64,000 bases of DNA from Clostridium sp. (GTDB lineage: Bacteria > Bacillota > Clostridia > Clostridiales > Clostridiaceae). This document shows positions 26,555-37,516 of the stretch, one piece after another; the first letter of the stretch is position 1, and each line of letters opens with the position of its first letter. The translations under genes and the position numbers were made by a program. The notes under the pieces were generated by a model. The model did not search any database, was not told where the DNA came from, and was given only the letters and a program-made list of their open reading frames with translations. The stretch spans positions 1-64,000 of the forward strand of contig SVCL01000033.1 of the NCBI GenBank assembly GCA_015058405.1, read 5' to 3'.

Positions 26555-27937
26555 ATGAAAAAGATATCCAAAAGAAAGATTTTTATTTTTTTATGTACTT
26601 GCATATTAACTGCTATACTATTTGGTTTGTTTGAAAAATATTACTATGATCAACCAAGTACAGCTAAATTAACATTTGAACTACAATCTAATGATGCAGA
26701 AATATACCAAGTTTATTATGATACAGATGGTAATAAGGCATGGACAGAAGAAAATTCCTTTAAAGTTGCATATGGTGACTTGGGTAAGGAAAAGAAATTA
26801 AGTTTTGCTGTACCTGAACTTACTAAAAATATAAGAATAGATTTTGGAACAGTAAGTAAAGATTTAAGCATAAAAAACTTAATGTTAAAGAGAACTAAAA
26901 CATTTAACTTTACTAAAGGGGATATAGAAAATTATATTGCAGGTAGTAAGGATTTAGAGTATAAGGTTACAGATACAGGGCTTGATATGACAATTACAGG
27001 ATCTGATTCTTATGTAGAATTAGATAATGTAGCTAATATAGTACAAGATATAACATCTAAACCAACATATTATGATGTACTTATGGGAATAGCAGCATTA
27101 CTTCTTGCATATATAACAGCTAATGCATTAACAGGAATAAAGAAAGCTGCGAAGTTTGTTAAATTGTCTTTTGATAATATAAGAGTAATAAAATCATTAT
27201 CTAAAAATGACTTTAAGAATAAGTATGCATCATCTTATTTAGGAATAGTTTGGGGATTTATTAATCCATTAATAACTATATTTGTTTATTGGTTTGTATT
27301 TACCGTTGGATTTAGAAGTGCTGATGTAGGAAATGCTCCTTATACTATATGGTTTATATGTGGTATAATACCTTGGTTTTTCTTCTCAGATGCGTTACCT
27401 TCTACAACTAATGTATTTTTAGAATATAGTTATTTAGTAAAGAAGGTTGTATTTAAAATAGAAGTATTACCAACAGTAAAGATAATTTCTTCGTTATTTG
27501 TACATTTATTCTTTGTGTTATTTATATATGTTTTAACATCTGTTTATGGATATTATCCTGATATATGTTCATTACAATTTATGTATTATTCTTTTGCTAT
27601 GATTGTTTTAGTATTCTCTATAACATTATTTACTTCATCAGTAGTATTATTTTTTAGAGATTTAGGACAAATAATAGGAATAATTATAAATGTAGGTTTC
27701 TGGGCAACACCAATAGGTTGGACAATAGATATGCTACCAGGATTTGCACAAAGATTATTTAAGTTAAATCCTATGTATTATGTAGTTACAGGATATAGAG
27801 ATTCTTTCATAGATAAAATTTATTTTTGGCAAAGACCTTATGAAACTTTATATTTCTGGGCATTTTGTTTAGTCGTTTTATGTTTAGGTGTTAAGATGTT
27901 TAAAAAGCTTAAGCCACATTTCTCAGATGTTATATAG
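26555..27937 (+). CDS. ABC-2 polysaccharide exporter permease (Wzm-like) with N-terminal TM plus extracytoplasmic beta-rich extension
   Basis: C-terminal 'LSKNDFKNKYASSYLGIVWGFINPLITIFVYWFVFTVGF' typical of Wzm/TagG; ~190-aa atypical N-terminus; ATG 26555 has GAAGGAG upstream, favoured over the track start at 26528. Confidence 0.85.
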   Translation: MKKISKRKIFIFLCTCILTAILFGLFEKYYYDQPSTAKLTFELQSNDAEIYQVYYDTDGNKAWTEENSFKVAYGDLGKEKKLSFAVPELTKNIRIDFGTVSKDLSIKNLMLKRTKTFNFTKGDIENYIAGSKDLEYKVTDTGLDMTITGSDSYVELDNVANIVQDITSKPTYYDVLMGIAALLLAYITANALTGIKKAAKFVKLSFDNIRVIKSLSKNDFKNKYASSYLGIVWGFINPLITIFVYWFVFTVGFRSADVGNAPYTIWFICGIIPWFFFSDALPSTTNVFLEYSYLVKKVVFKIEVLPTVKIISSLFVHLFFVLFIYVLTSVYGYYPDICSLQFMYYSFAMIVLVFSITLFTSSVVLFFRDLGQIIGIIINVGFWATPIGWTIDMLPGFAQRLFKLNPMYYVVTGYRDSFIDKIYFWQRPYETLYFWAFCLVVLCLGVKMFKKLKPHFSDVI

Positions 27938-27949
27938 TGAGGTAAGTAT

Positions 27950-29194
27950 ATGAGTGAAGTAGTAATAAAGGTTAGAGACTTAGTAAAAAAGTATAATATA
28001 TATGATGATCCTATGGATAGATTAAAAGAAACATTATCAATAAGACATAAGTGTTATCATAGAGAATTCGTTGCACTAAATGGTTTGACATTTGATGTAG
28101 AAAAAGGTGATGCAGTAGGGATACTTGGGAAGAATGGTTCTGGTAAATCTACTTTGCTAAAAATGATTACAGGTGTATTAACTCCTACATCAGGAAGTAT
28201 AGAAATAAAAGGTGTAATATCTGCTATTCTAGAATTAGGTACTGGTTTTAATATGGAATATACAGGAATGGAAAATATATATTTAAATGGTACTATGATG
28301 GGATATACAAGAGAAGAGATGCAAGAAAGAGTTAAAGATATAGTAGAGTTTGCTGATATTGGTGATTTTATAAATCAACCAGTAAAGATATACTCTAGTG
28401 GTATGTTTGCTAGATTAGCATTTGCAGTTGCTAGTAATGTAAATCCAGATATATTAATCGTTGATGAAGCTTTAGCAGTAGGAGACACTAGATTTCAAAT
28501 TAAATGTATAGACAAGATGAAGGCGTTAAAGGAACAAGGAACTACTATATTATTCGTATCGCATGCTACAGAACAAGTAAAAAGATTCTGTAATAAAGCT
28601 ATATGGATTAAGGATGGAAAGATAGAGGCTAATGGTGAATCAAGTGAAATAGCTGATTTATATGAAGATTTTATGAAATATGGTACACTTGATAATCAAG
28701 CTGATGTAAGAATGGAAGCTAAGGCAGAAGAAGCTGTTGAGGAAGTTGTAGAGGAAGAAGATAACGGGGAATTTAAAGTACCTACAAATGAAGATACTTT
28801 AGCTTCAATTGGTGAGGTTAAGTTATCTAAAGATAAGTTAAGAACTTTCGATGATTTAGAGGTAGAAATAACTTATGATATTTATAAAGATAAAATAGAT
28901 AATTTCTTATTAGGAGCTGCTATATATACACCTTCAAGAGATTATGTTTTTGGACCAAATACTTATCTAGAAAAAGTTGAAATTCCTAATACTTTTGGTA
29001 GACATAAGGTTGTTTATAGAATACCTAAAATGCCTTTACTTGGTGGAACTTATACAATAGATGTAGGAATATTTACAGATGAAAGTATAGTAAATCTTGA
29101 TTATAAAACAGCAGTTTGCGAATTTGTAATTGCTAATAAGTATATATCAGAAGGTAAATTTTATATAAATCATGAGTGGAATGTTATAGAGTAG
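27950..29194 (+). CDS. ABC polysaccharide exporter ATPase with C-terminal Wzt-like carbohydrate-binding domain
   Basis: 'GILGKNGSGKSTLLKMITGVL', 'YSSGMFARLAFAVA', acidic linker 'EEAVEEVVEEEDNGE', C-terminal beta domain. Confidence 0.92.
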   Translation: MSEVVIKVRDLVKKYNIYDDPMDRLKETLSIRHKCYHREFVALNGLTFDVEKGDAVGILGKNGSGKSTLLKMITGVLTPTSGSIEIKGVISAILELGTGFNMEYTGMENIYLNGTMMGYTREEMQERVKDIVEFADIGDFINQPVKIYSSGMFARLAFAVASNVNPDILIVDEALAVGDTRFQIKCIDKMKALKEQGTTILFVSHATEQVKRFCNKAIWIKDGKIEANGESSEIADLYEDFMKYGTLDNQADVRMEAKAEEAVEEVVEEEDNGEFKVPTNEDTLASIGEVKLSKDKLRTFDDLEVEITYDIYKDKIDNFLLGAAIYTPSRDYVFGPNTYLEKVEIPNTFGRHKVVYRIPKMPLLGGTYTIDVGIFTDESIVNLDYKTAVCEFVIANKYISEGKFYINHEWNVIE

Positions 29195-29235
29195 AATATT
29201 AGATAATTAAGAAGATTATAAGGATGGTTAATTAA

Positions 29236-31569
29236 ATGAACGATAAAAATTTGAAAATAATACGAGTTGGTGGAGATCCTTCAAATAGTATACTAGTAAC
29301 TTCGAAAAAAAGTTATGAATTTAATTATAGATACAGCCAATTTAATATAAGAAAAGTAGAACTTTTCTTTAAAAATGTAGAAAAATTTAAAGGTATAATA
29401 AGAGTAGAGATATTTGAAGAAGAGTATAAAAGCTTAGTTGGTGAACAAATAGTAGAAAACTTAGAAGAAGGATGGAATGAATTTGTATTACCTTATACTG
29501 TAGGTGTATTTGAAGAAAAACTTAAAGTTAGAATTCGTATAGAAGAAGGCGATGAAATTGAGGTCGCTACTGATAAATATGATGCTGTTTGTATGAAACT
29601 ATTCTATGAAGATATAGAAGAAAGAGAATTAGCTTTAGATTTAGATAGAGTAACTAAAGATTTAAGAAAGATATATAACTCTAGTGGGTGGAGATATTTA
29701 GTATCTGTTTATAGATTTAGAGATATGATATTTAATTTCTTTAGAGGAATTAAAAAACTAGGAACTTTATCTGTTGTAGTAGCTAAGAATTTAAATAAGG
29801 CTAATATTAATAGAGCTATGGAGTTTATTAAGGATAACGGATTTAAAGCTTTTGTATTAAAGGCAATATCGAAGTTAAAGGGAGAAAGATTACAATATAA
29901 AACTTGGATAGAAAATCATGTTGCCACTAAAGCAGAACTAGAACTGCAAAAGAACTATGAATTTGAATATAGACCACTTATAAGTATTTTAATACCAACA
30001 TATAAAACACCAAAACATTTATTAGTAGAAACTATAGATTCGGTTTTAAATCAAAGTTATAGTAATTGGGAATTATGTATTGCTGATGGTAACTCAGAAG
30101 AATCTTATATAAATGAAATGCTAGATGAATATGCAAGAAATGATAAGAGAATAAAGGTTAAGTATCTTGATGAAAATAAAGGAATAGCTGGAAATACACA
30201 AGAATGCTACTATATGGCTACTGGAGATTATATAGGGCTATTTGATCATGATGACTTATTAGAACCTAATGCATTATTTGAAGTTGTTAAAGCTGTTAAT
30301 GAAGATAGAACTATCGATTTCATTTACACTGATGAAGATAAGATAAATGAAAAAAGTGATTATAGATTTGACCCACACTTTAAACAAGATTTTGCAATTG
30401 ATACATTTAGAAGTTACAATTACATATGCCATTTTTCAGTATTTAGAAAAGATTTAATGGCTAAAATAAATGGTTTTAGAGATGGCTTTAACGGAAGCCA
30501 AGATTACGATATTATTTTAAGAGCTACTGAAGTTGCTGAAAATGTTCATCATATACCTAAGATTTTATATTCTTGGAGAGTACATTCAGGTTCTACTGCA
30601 GGAAATCCTAAAAATAAAATGTATTGTTATGATTCTGCAAAGAAAGCTTTAGATGAAGAGTTAAAGAGAAAAGGAATCAAAGGAAAGGCTAAGGATGGTA
30701 AGTATATAGGTACATATGAAATAGATTATGAAATAATAGGAAATCCAAAAGTATCTATCTTAATACCTACAAAAGATCATATTGATGATTTAGATAGAAC
30801 TATTAAGTCAGTTTTAAATAAAACAGATTATAAGAATTACGAAATTATTGTTATTGAAAATAACTCAGAACAAAAGGAAACTTTTGAATATTATGAAAAG
30901 ATACAAAAGCTTGATGCAGATATTAAAGTTGTAACTTGGGAAAAAGGATTTAACTACTCTGGTATAAATAATTTCGGAGCTAAGTATGCAACTGGAGAGT
31001 TATTACTTTTATTAAATAATGATGTTGAAGTTATTAATAAAGAATGGTTAACTAAGATGGTTTCTCTAGCTCAAAGAGAAGATGTTGGTTGTGTTGGTGC
31101 TAAGTTATATTATCCAGATGGAACTATACAACATGGAGGAATAATAGTAGGACTTGGTGGAGCAGCAGCTCATGCTCATAGAGGATTTAACCATAAAGAA
31201 TATGGATATTTCTTAAGACTTGGAATAACTCATAACTTAAGTGCGGTAACAGGTGCTTGTTTAATGGTTAAAAAATCAGTATTTGATGAAGTTGGTGGAT
31301 TGGACGAAAGCTTTGAAGTTGCATACAATGATGTTGATTTCTGTCTAAGAGTTTTAGAAACTGGCAGAGTAAATGTATGGACTCCATATGCAGAATTATA
31401 CCATTACGAATCTAAGAGTAGAGGAGTAGATGACTTAGCAACTAATAAGAGATTTCAAGGAGAATTTAAGAGATTCAGAGAAAGATATGAAGATTTCCTT
31501 GAAAAGGGAGACCCATATTATAATAAAAATTTAACTTTAGATAGAGAAGATTTTTCATTAAAAGAATAG
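29236..31569 (+). CDS. Tandem GT2 glycosyltransferase with N-terminal beta-rich domain
   Basis: Two GT-A modules: 'ISILIPTYKTPKHLLVETIDSVLNQSY' and 'VSILIPTKDHIDDLDRTIKSVLNKTDY', each with DxD-like motifs. Confidence 0.88.
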   Translation: MNDKNLKIIRVGGDPSNSILVTSKKSYEFNYRYSQFNIRKVELFFKNVEKFKGIIRVEIFEEEYKSLVGEQIVENLEEGWNEFVLPYTVGVFEEKLKVRIRIEEGDEIEVATDKYDAVCMKLFYEDIEERELALDLDRVTKDLRKIYNSSGWRYLVSVYRFRDMIFNFFRGIKKLGTLSVVVAKNLNKANINRAMEFIKDNGFKAFVLKAISKLKGERLQYKTWIENHVATKAELELQKNYEFEYRPLISILIPTYKTPKHLLVETIDSVLNQSYSNWELCIADGNSEESYINEMLDEYARNDKRIKVKYLDENKGIAGNTQECYYMATGDYIGLFDHDDLLEPNALFEVVKAVNEDRTIDFIYTDEDKINEKSDYRFDPHFKQDFAIDTFRSYNYICHFSVFRKDLMAKINGFRDGFNGSQDYDIILRATEVAENVHHIPKILYSWRVHSGSTAGNPKNKMYCYDSAKKALDEELKRKGIKGKAKDGKYIGTYEIDYEIIGNPKVSILIPTKDHIDDLDRTIKSVLNKTDYKNYEIIVIENNSEQKETFEYYEKIQKLDADIKVVTWEKGFNYSGINNFGAKYATGELLLLLNNDVEVINKEWLTKMVSLAQREDVGCVGAKLYYPDGTIQHGGIIVGLGGAAAHAHRGFNHKEYGYFLRLGITHNLSAVTGACLMVKKSVFDEVGGLDESFEVAYNDVDFCLRVLETGRVNVWTPYAELYHYESKSRGVDDLATNKRFQGEFKRFRERYEDFLEKGDPYYNKNLTLDREDFSLKE

Positions 31570-31588
31570 AAAATTCAGGAGGATTTTT

Positions 31589-32503
31589 ATGGCAATATCA
31601 ATAATATGTCCTTTATATAAAGGGGAAAAATATATAGAAAGTTTAGATGCATCATTAAGAAAGCAGATAAAAGTAGATATAAGGGAAATTATATATATAG
31701 TTACAAAGTGCCATGAAGATAAAAGTATAGAAAAGTTAGAAACAATAAATGCTAAATATAGAATAATAGAGTCACAAGATTTTTCACATAGTTTAACAAG
31801 AGAGAAAGCAGCTTATGAAGCTGAAGGAGATATAATTGTATTTATAACTCAAGACATAATTATAAAAGATAACATGTGGCTTTATAAGTTAACAAATTGT
31901 CTAGAAAAAGGTGTGTGTGAAGCATCTTTTTCTAGACAAATTTGTACTAATAAAACAATTGAAAGATATACAAGAATGAAGAACTATCCAGATGAGAGCA
32001 GAGTGGTATCAAAGAAAGATTTAGATAAGCTTGGAATAATGGCTTATTTTTATTCTGATGCAGCTTCTGCTATTAAGAAGGATGTTTTTATAGAGCTTAA
32101 TGGATATGATGGAAAAGACCTTTTAACAAATGAAGATATGTATATTGCATATAAAATAATCAATAATGGATATAGAATAAAGTATTGTGCTGATGCAGAA
32201 GTAATACATTCACATGAATATAGTTATTCTTCATTATTAAAAAGATACTTCGATCAAGGTGTATTTCTTAAACAACATGAATATATATCTAATTCAGGGG
32301 CAGGGAGCAGTGCTCTTAATTTAGCTAAGTTTGTTGTTATAAATTCATTAAAAGAAAAAAACTTTAAAGCATTTTTTGATATAGTTCCTAATTTTGGTGT
32401 TAGATTTATTGCAAATAAGTTAGGTCATAGATATGAAAAGTTACCAAAAGAAAAAATACTTAAATATACTTCTAGCCCTAATTATTGGGAGAGACATATA
32501 TAA
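31589..32503 (+). CDS. GT2 family glycosyltransferase (rhamnosyltransferase-like)
   Basis: 'ISIICPLYKGEKYIESLDASLRKQ', 'AAYEAEGDIIVFITQDIIIKD', 'LLTNEDMYIAYKIINNGY'. Confidence 0.85.
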   Translation: MAISIICPLYKGEKYIESLDASLRKQIKVDIREIIYIVTKCHEDKSIEKLETINAKYRIIESQDFSHSLTREKAAYEAEGDIIVFITQDIIIKDNMWLYKLTNCLEKGVCEASFSRQICTNKTIERYTRMKNYPDESRVVSKKDLDKLGIMAYFYSDAASAIKKDVFIELNGYDGKDLLTNEDMYIAYKIINNGYRIKYCADAEVIHSHEYSYSSLLKRYFDQGVFLKQHEYISNSGAGSSALNLAKFVVINSLKEKNFKAFFDIVPNFGVRFIANKLGHRYEKLPKEKILKYTSSPNYWERHI

Positions 32504-32557
32504 CTGAAATAATTATTTAGAAGAGATACATATAAAAAATAAATATAGAGGTGAAGT

Positions 32558-34636
32558 ATGAAAGATAATTTAAGGAAATTTATATTATTTTTAGTTCCTT
32601 TATTAGCATTACTATGGCTATCATATTATATTCAAAGTGTTAATTCATATGAAAGTTATATGAGTTATATTACTGTAGTAATACTTTATTGTTTATTTGT
32701 TTTATTGCTTTGTGATACTAAATTTTTTCTTCTTGAAAAAATTCATAAAGTAAGATATTATCTCGCAGTTATATTATTTATATTTTTAGTTGCATTTAAG
32801 TTTCATGGCTCATCTATTGCAAATTGGGATCAGTTATACAAAGATTATGGAGAGGAGAATGTTCAAACAACAGTCTTAGAAGGAACACCTAGACCTATAA
32901 GATCTGATGAATGGTTAGTTCAGACTCCATTATATTTATCCCAAGTAATGAAAGAAGATAAGCTTACAAGGGTAAATGAAAATATAAGATCTGATGGTGA
33001 AGATATGGTTTTGGCTGCATATTCACCAGTATTGGATGTAACTATATTAGGTAAACCTTTTAATTGGGGATTTATTTTTTTAGATACTGAGAGAGGATTT
33101 TCTTGGTATTGGTGTTTGAAAGTAATAAGTTTGTTTATGTTTTCTTATGAAATGTCATTAATGTTATCTAAAAGAAATAAAGAGATTTCTTTACTTGGAG
33201 CTATATGTATAACTTTATCACCAGCAATTCAATGGTGGTTTAGTACTTTTGTTGCAGATATAATTATTTTTGCACAAGGAGCAATAGTGGCAACTTATTA
33301 TTACTTTAGAAGTAATGGAGATGTAAAGAAAAAGATATTAAACTTAGTTTTGTTTGTTATATGTGGCATAGGTTTTATTCTTTCATTATATCCTCCTATA
33401 CAAGTTTCGTTAGGATATTTATGTGCAATAATTTTTATATATTTAGTAGTAAAAAATAAAGAGAAGATAAAAAAGAAGGATATAATATACTTTGCAATTG
33501 CATCTTGTATAATTATAGCCACAATTTCATATTTTATATTTACGGCAAAAGAAGCAATATCTTTAATGTTAGGTACTGCTTATCCAGGTGCAAGAGTAGA
33601 GCATGGTGGAAATTTAGATTCTTATATGATAAGTGGTTATGCATTTTCTTGGTTATTACCATATAAAGATGTACCGGTGTCAAATCCTTCGGAATTATCT
33701 TCTTTTATTAGTTTACTTCCTTTAAGTTTTATATTATTTTTCTTTAGAAAAAAAGATGATGAAGATAATAATTTAATAATATTTATATATGTATATATAC
33801 TAATAATGATGTTATTTTCAGTTATAGGTTTTCCAGAAAAATTAGCTAAGTTAACTTTGTTTAGTTATGTATCACCACAAAGATTGATGATTATAGTAGG
33901 ATTAGCTAGTACTTATTTATTAATCATGCTATTATCTAATATAGCTTGTAGGGAAAATAAAATTAATATATTAATTTCAAGTATTGTTACAATAATAAGT
34001 AGTATTATTATGTGTCTTTCATTATATAATACGGATGCATATAAGTATTTGACTGATGATGGCTTTATAGTTTCAATTGTAGTATTTACAGTAATGATAT
34101 ATTTATGGGTCAGAGGATATATTAAATACTTAGTACCATATACATTAATCTTTATGGTTATGGCTGGGTTCTTTGTAAATCCAATTGCTAGAACGCTTTC
34201 GCCTATATATGAAAAGGAAGTGTTTAAAAATGCAGTAAGGATAAATAAAGAAAATCCGGGGAAATGGGCATCTATAGAAAACATTTATGGAGCAAGTTTA
34301 TTAGAGGCTAATGGATTAAAAGTCTTCAATGGTGTTCATTATTATCCTGACTTAGAAATGTGGAGAAGTCTAGATACAGAAAATATATATGAAAATGTAT
34401 ATAATAGGTATGCTCATGTAGTAGTTGGTATAACTACAGAAAAGACTAATTTTGAGCTTATACAGCCAGATGTTATAAAAGTAAATGTAAATTTTGAAGA
34501 GTTATATAAAATAGGAATAAAGTATTTACTAATTAATGAAAACTTAAATGTGTATAATACAACAGAAAAAAATAGATTTAAAGAGTTGTATTATAATGTT
34601 ATTGACGATACTTACATCTATGAAGTAGTAGAATAA
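32558..34636 (+). CDS. Large polytopic membrane protein, GT-C/YfhO-like candidate
   Basis: Many TM segments, first extracytoplasmic loop 'NWDQLYKDYGEENVQTTVLEGTPRPIRSDEWLVQTPLYLSQ', C-terminal soluble domain; family assignment by eye only. Confidence 0.55.
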   Translation: MKDNLRKFILFLVPLLALLWLSYYIQSVNSYESYMSYITVVILYCLFVLLLCDTKFFLLEKIHKVRYYLAVILFIFLVAFKFHGSSIANWDQLYKDYGEENVQTTVLEGTPRPIRSDEWLVQTPLYLSQVMKEDKLTRVNENIRSDGEDMVLAAYSPVLDVTILGKPFNWGFIFLDTERGFSWYWCLKVISLFMFSYEMSLMLSKRNKEISLLGAICITLSPAIQWWFSTFVADIIIFAQGAIVATYYYFRSNGDVKKKILNLVLFVICGIGFILSLYPPIQVSLGYLCAIIFIYLVVKNKEKIKKKDIIYFAIASCIIIATISYFIFTAKEAISLMLGTAYPGARVEHGGNLDSYMISGYAFSWLLPYKDVPVSNPSELSSFISLLPLSFILFFFRKKDDEDNNLIIFIYVYILIMMLFSVIGFPEKLAKLTLFSYVSPQRLMIIVGLASTYLLIMLLSNIACRENKINILISSIVTIISSIIMCLSLYNTDAYKYLTDDGFIVSIVVFTVMIYLWVRGYIKYLVPYTLIFMVMAGFFVNPIARTLSPIYEKEVFKNAVRINKENPGKWASIENIYGASLLEANGLKVFNGVHYYPDLEMWRSLDTENIYENVYNRYAHVVVGITTEKTNFELIQPDVIKVNVNFEELYKIGIKYLLINENLNVYNTTEKNRFKELYYNVIDDTYIYEVVE

Positions 34637-34731
34637 TATATAAAGTTGCAAATATATTAAAATAAACGGATTAAGGTGTATAAATACGTAAATTATGATA
34701 TAATTTCATATGATAAATAAGGAAAAAGAAG

Positions 34732-35625
34732 GTGACATATTTGAAAGGTATTATATTAGCTGGAGGTTCAGGTACAAGATTATATCCTGTAACTAAGGCA
34801 ATGTCAAAGCAAATGGTTCCAATTTATGATAAGCCAATGATATATTATCCAATGTCAGTATTAATGTTAGCTGGTATTAGAGATATATTAATAATATCTA
34901 CACCTAGAGATATTGTTAATTTTAAAGAGTTATTTAAAGATGGAAGCGAATTAGGATTAAATATAGAATATGCAATTCAAGAAAAACCAAATGGATTAGC
35001 AGAAGCATTTATAATAGGTGAAGAATTTATAGGAAATGATTCAGTTGCAATGATACTTGGAGATAATATATTCTATGGTCAAAGTTTCTCAACAAATCTA
35101 AAGCAAGCCTCAAAGCTTGAAAAAGGAGCTTATGTATTTGGATATTATGTTCAAAATCCAAAAGCATTTGGAGTTGTTGAATTTGATGAAAATGGAAAGG
35201 TTGTTTCATTAGAAGAAAAACCAGAAAAACCAAAATCAAAATATGCAGTACCAGGATTATATTTCTATGATAATTCAGTAGTTGAAAAAGCAAAAACATT
35301 AAAACCATCTCCTAGAGGTGAATTAGAAATAACTGACTTAAATAAAGTTTATATGGAAGAAGGTACTTTAGGAGTACAACTTCTAGGTAGAGGTATGGCA
35401 TGGCTTGATACAGGTACACATGCATCAATGCTTCAAGCTTCAAACTTCGTAGAAGCAGTTCAAAATACTCAAGGAACTTATATAGCTTGTTTAGAAGAAA
35501 TTGCTTACAGACAAGGTTGGATAAGTGCAGAACAAGTTATTGAATTAGCACAACCACTATTAAAAACTGGTTATGGAAAATATCTTGTAGATATAGTAGA
35601 AGAACTAGAAGCAAAAAATAAATAG
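34732..35625 (+). CDS. rfbA: Glucose-1-phosphate thymidylyltransferase
   Basis: '[50 protein letters not shown]'. Confidence 0.96.
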   Translation: MTYLKGIILAGGSGTRLYPVTKAMSKQMVPIYDKPMIYYPMSVLMLAGIRDILIISTPRDIVNFKELFKDGSELGLNIEYAIQEKPNGLAEAFIIGEEFIGNDSVAMILGDNIFYGQSFSTNLKQASKLEKGAYVFGYYVQNPKAFGVVEFDENGKVVSLEEKPEKPKSKYAVPGLYFYDNSVVEKAKTLKPSPRGELEITDLNKVYMEEGTLGVQLLGRGMAWLDTGTHASMLQASNFVEAVQNTQGTYIACLEEIAYRQGWISAEQVIELAQPLLKTGYGKYLVDIVEELEAKNK

Positions 35626-35644
35626 ATGGTAAGGTGAATGTTAT

Positions 35645-36538
35645 ATGAAAATATTAGTTACAGGTGGAAATGGCCAATTAGGTAATGAACTAAAGTCTAT
35701 ATTGACAACCGGTGAAGCAGAAATAGGAAAATGTCCTATAAATCATGAAGAATGTGAAGCTATTTATGTTGATGTAGATCAATTAGATATAACAGATTTA
35801 GCTAAAGTAAAAGAAATGGCACATAAGGAAAAGCCAGATGTTATAATTAACTGTGCAGCATTTACAAATGTTGATGGATGTGAAAGTAGTAAAGATGCAG
35901 CTTTTAAAGTAAATGCATTAGGACCAAGAAATTTAGCTATGGCAGCAGAAGAAATTGGTGCAAAATTAGTTCAAGTATCTACTGATTATGTATTTGAAGG
36001 TGTTGGAACTACTCCATTAAGTGAAGATGCAGTACCAGGTCCAGTTAGTGCTTATGGAAGAACTAAGCTTTTAGGAGAAGAATATGTAAGAGAATTTAGC
36101 TCTAAGTACTATATAGTAAGAACAGCTTGGTTATATGGATATGTTGGAAAGAACTTTGTATATACAATGATGAGACTTGCAGCAAACAATGATCAAATTG
36201 AAGTTGTAAATGATCAAAAAGGAAATCCAACTAATGCTAATGATTTAGCATATCATATTCTTAAACTTATAAGTACTGAAGAGTATGGTGTATATCACTG
36301 TACTGGAGAAGGTGAATGCAGCTGGTATGATTTCGCTAGTAGAATAATAGCTTTATCTGGTGAAAATTGTACTGTTAAACCTTGTACTTCAGCTGAATAT
36401 AAAGCAAAATTCCCAGCATCAGCAGACAGACCAGAATATTCATCTTTAGATAATATGATGTTAAGATGTACTGTTGGTAATGAAATGAGAAATTGGGAAG
36501 ATGCAATAGATACATTTATGAAAAAAGTAAATAAATAA
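35645..36538 (+). CDS. rfbD: dTDP-4-dehydrorhamnose reductase
   Basis: 'ILVTGGNGQLGNEL', 'KPDVIINCAAFTNVDGCE', 'VSTDYVFEG'. Confidence 0.95.
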   Translation: MKILVTGGNGQLGNELKSILTTGEAEIGKCPINHEECEAIYVDVDQLDITDLAKVKEMAHKEKPDVIINCAAFTNVDGCESSKDAAFKVNALGPRNLAMAAEEIGAKLVQVSTDYVFEGVGTTPLSEDAVPGPVSAYGRTKLLGEEYVREFSSKYYIVRTAWLYGYVGKNFVYTMMRLAANNDQIEVVNDQKGNPTNANDLAYHILKLISTEEYGVYHCTGEGECSWYDFASRIIALSGENCTVKPCTSAEYKAKFPASADRPEYSSLDNMMLRCTVGNEMRNWEDAIDTFMKKVNK

Positions 36539-36572
36539 TTATTTAAATATCTATATTTAAGTAACTTTTGAT

Positions 36573-36630
36573 AGTTGCAAATAAAAAATGCGGATTCAGA
36601 AATATGAATTCGCATTTTTTATTTGCAACT
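36573..36630 (+). terminator. Long hairpin after rfbD
   Basis: AGTTGCAAATAAAAAATGCG / CGCATTTTTTATTTGCAACT perfect 20-bp stem. Confidence 0.65.
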
Positions 36631-36748
36631 AAATTGGATATTCAGTATTAGGAGATTTTCATAAATAAATAATGAGACGAATATTATAAAAGTAGTGGAA
36701 ATACTACTTTATTATTTTAAGGCTTAAGAAAATATTTATGTAGGTGAT

Positions 36749-37444
36749 ATGATGAAGGTTTTAGTGATTATTCCTGCTTATAATGAAGAAAAAAATATTA
36801 TCAATGTAGTAAATAATGTTAAGAGAAGTTATCCAGATATAGATTACTTAATTATTAATGATTGTTCTAAAGATAATACAAAAAAGGTAATAGAAAAGAA
36901 TAATTTTAATTACTTATCACTACCTGTAAATATGGGGATTGGTGGAGGAATTCAAACTGGATATAAGTATGCTGTTGAAAAAAATTATGATATAGCAATT
37001 CAAATAGATGGAGACGGACAGCATGATCCAAAGTTTATTGGAACGTTAATCCAACCTATTATTGAAGGGAAAGCTGATATGACTATTGGGTCTCGCTTCA
37101 TAGAAAAAAAGGGATTTCAAACATCATTTATGAGAAGAATAGGTATTAATTTTTTAAGAAGGTTAATAAAAATTTGTTGTGGTGTTACTATAACAGATGT
37201 TACAAGTGGGTTTAGAGCAACTAATAAGGCTTTAATAAAAGAATTTGCGCAAAATTATGCTCAAGATTATCCAGAGCCAGAAGCTATAATACATAGCGTG
37301 GTAAATGGATATAAAGTAGAGGAAGTGCCAGTCATTATGCATGAAAGACAAGATGGAAAATCTTCTATTAATATTACTAAATCTATATATTATATGATAA
37401 AAGTTTCATTAGCTATTATTTTATGTAGGATAAGGAATGAATGA
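36749..37444 (+). CDS. DPM1-like GT2 (polyprenyl-phosphate sugar synthase-like)
   Basis: 'VLVIIPAYNEEKNIINVVNNVK', 'QIDGDGQHDPKFI', 'SRFIEKKGFQ', 'VTSGFRATNKALI'. Confidence 0.88.
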   Translation: MMKVLVIIPAYNEEKNIINVVNNVKRSYPDIDYLIINDCSKDNTKKVIEKNNFNYLSLPVNMGIGGGIQTGYKYAVEKNYDIAIQIDGDGQHDPKFIGTLIQPIIEGKADMTIGSRFIEKKGFQTSFMRRIGINFLRRLIKICCGVTITDVTSGFRATNKALIKEFAQNYAQDYPEPEAIIHSVVNGYKVEEVPVIMHERQDGKSSINITKSIYYMIKVSLAIILCRIRNE

Positions 37445-37516
37445 TAAAAAGTATATAAATTGAATGAAAAGTTAATAATATTTTGTTTTTTTTGAATAAT
37501 AATATGGAGGGATATA

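Noticed and set aside
36690-36711. AAAGTAGT/ACTACTTT hairpin upstream of the DPM-like GT
   Set aside because: Short 8-bp stem in a very AT-rich spacer; not convincing beyond chance.
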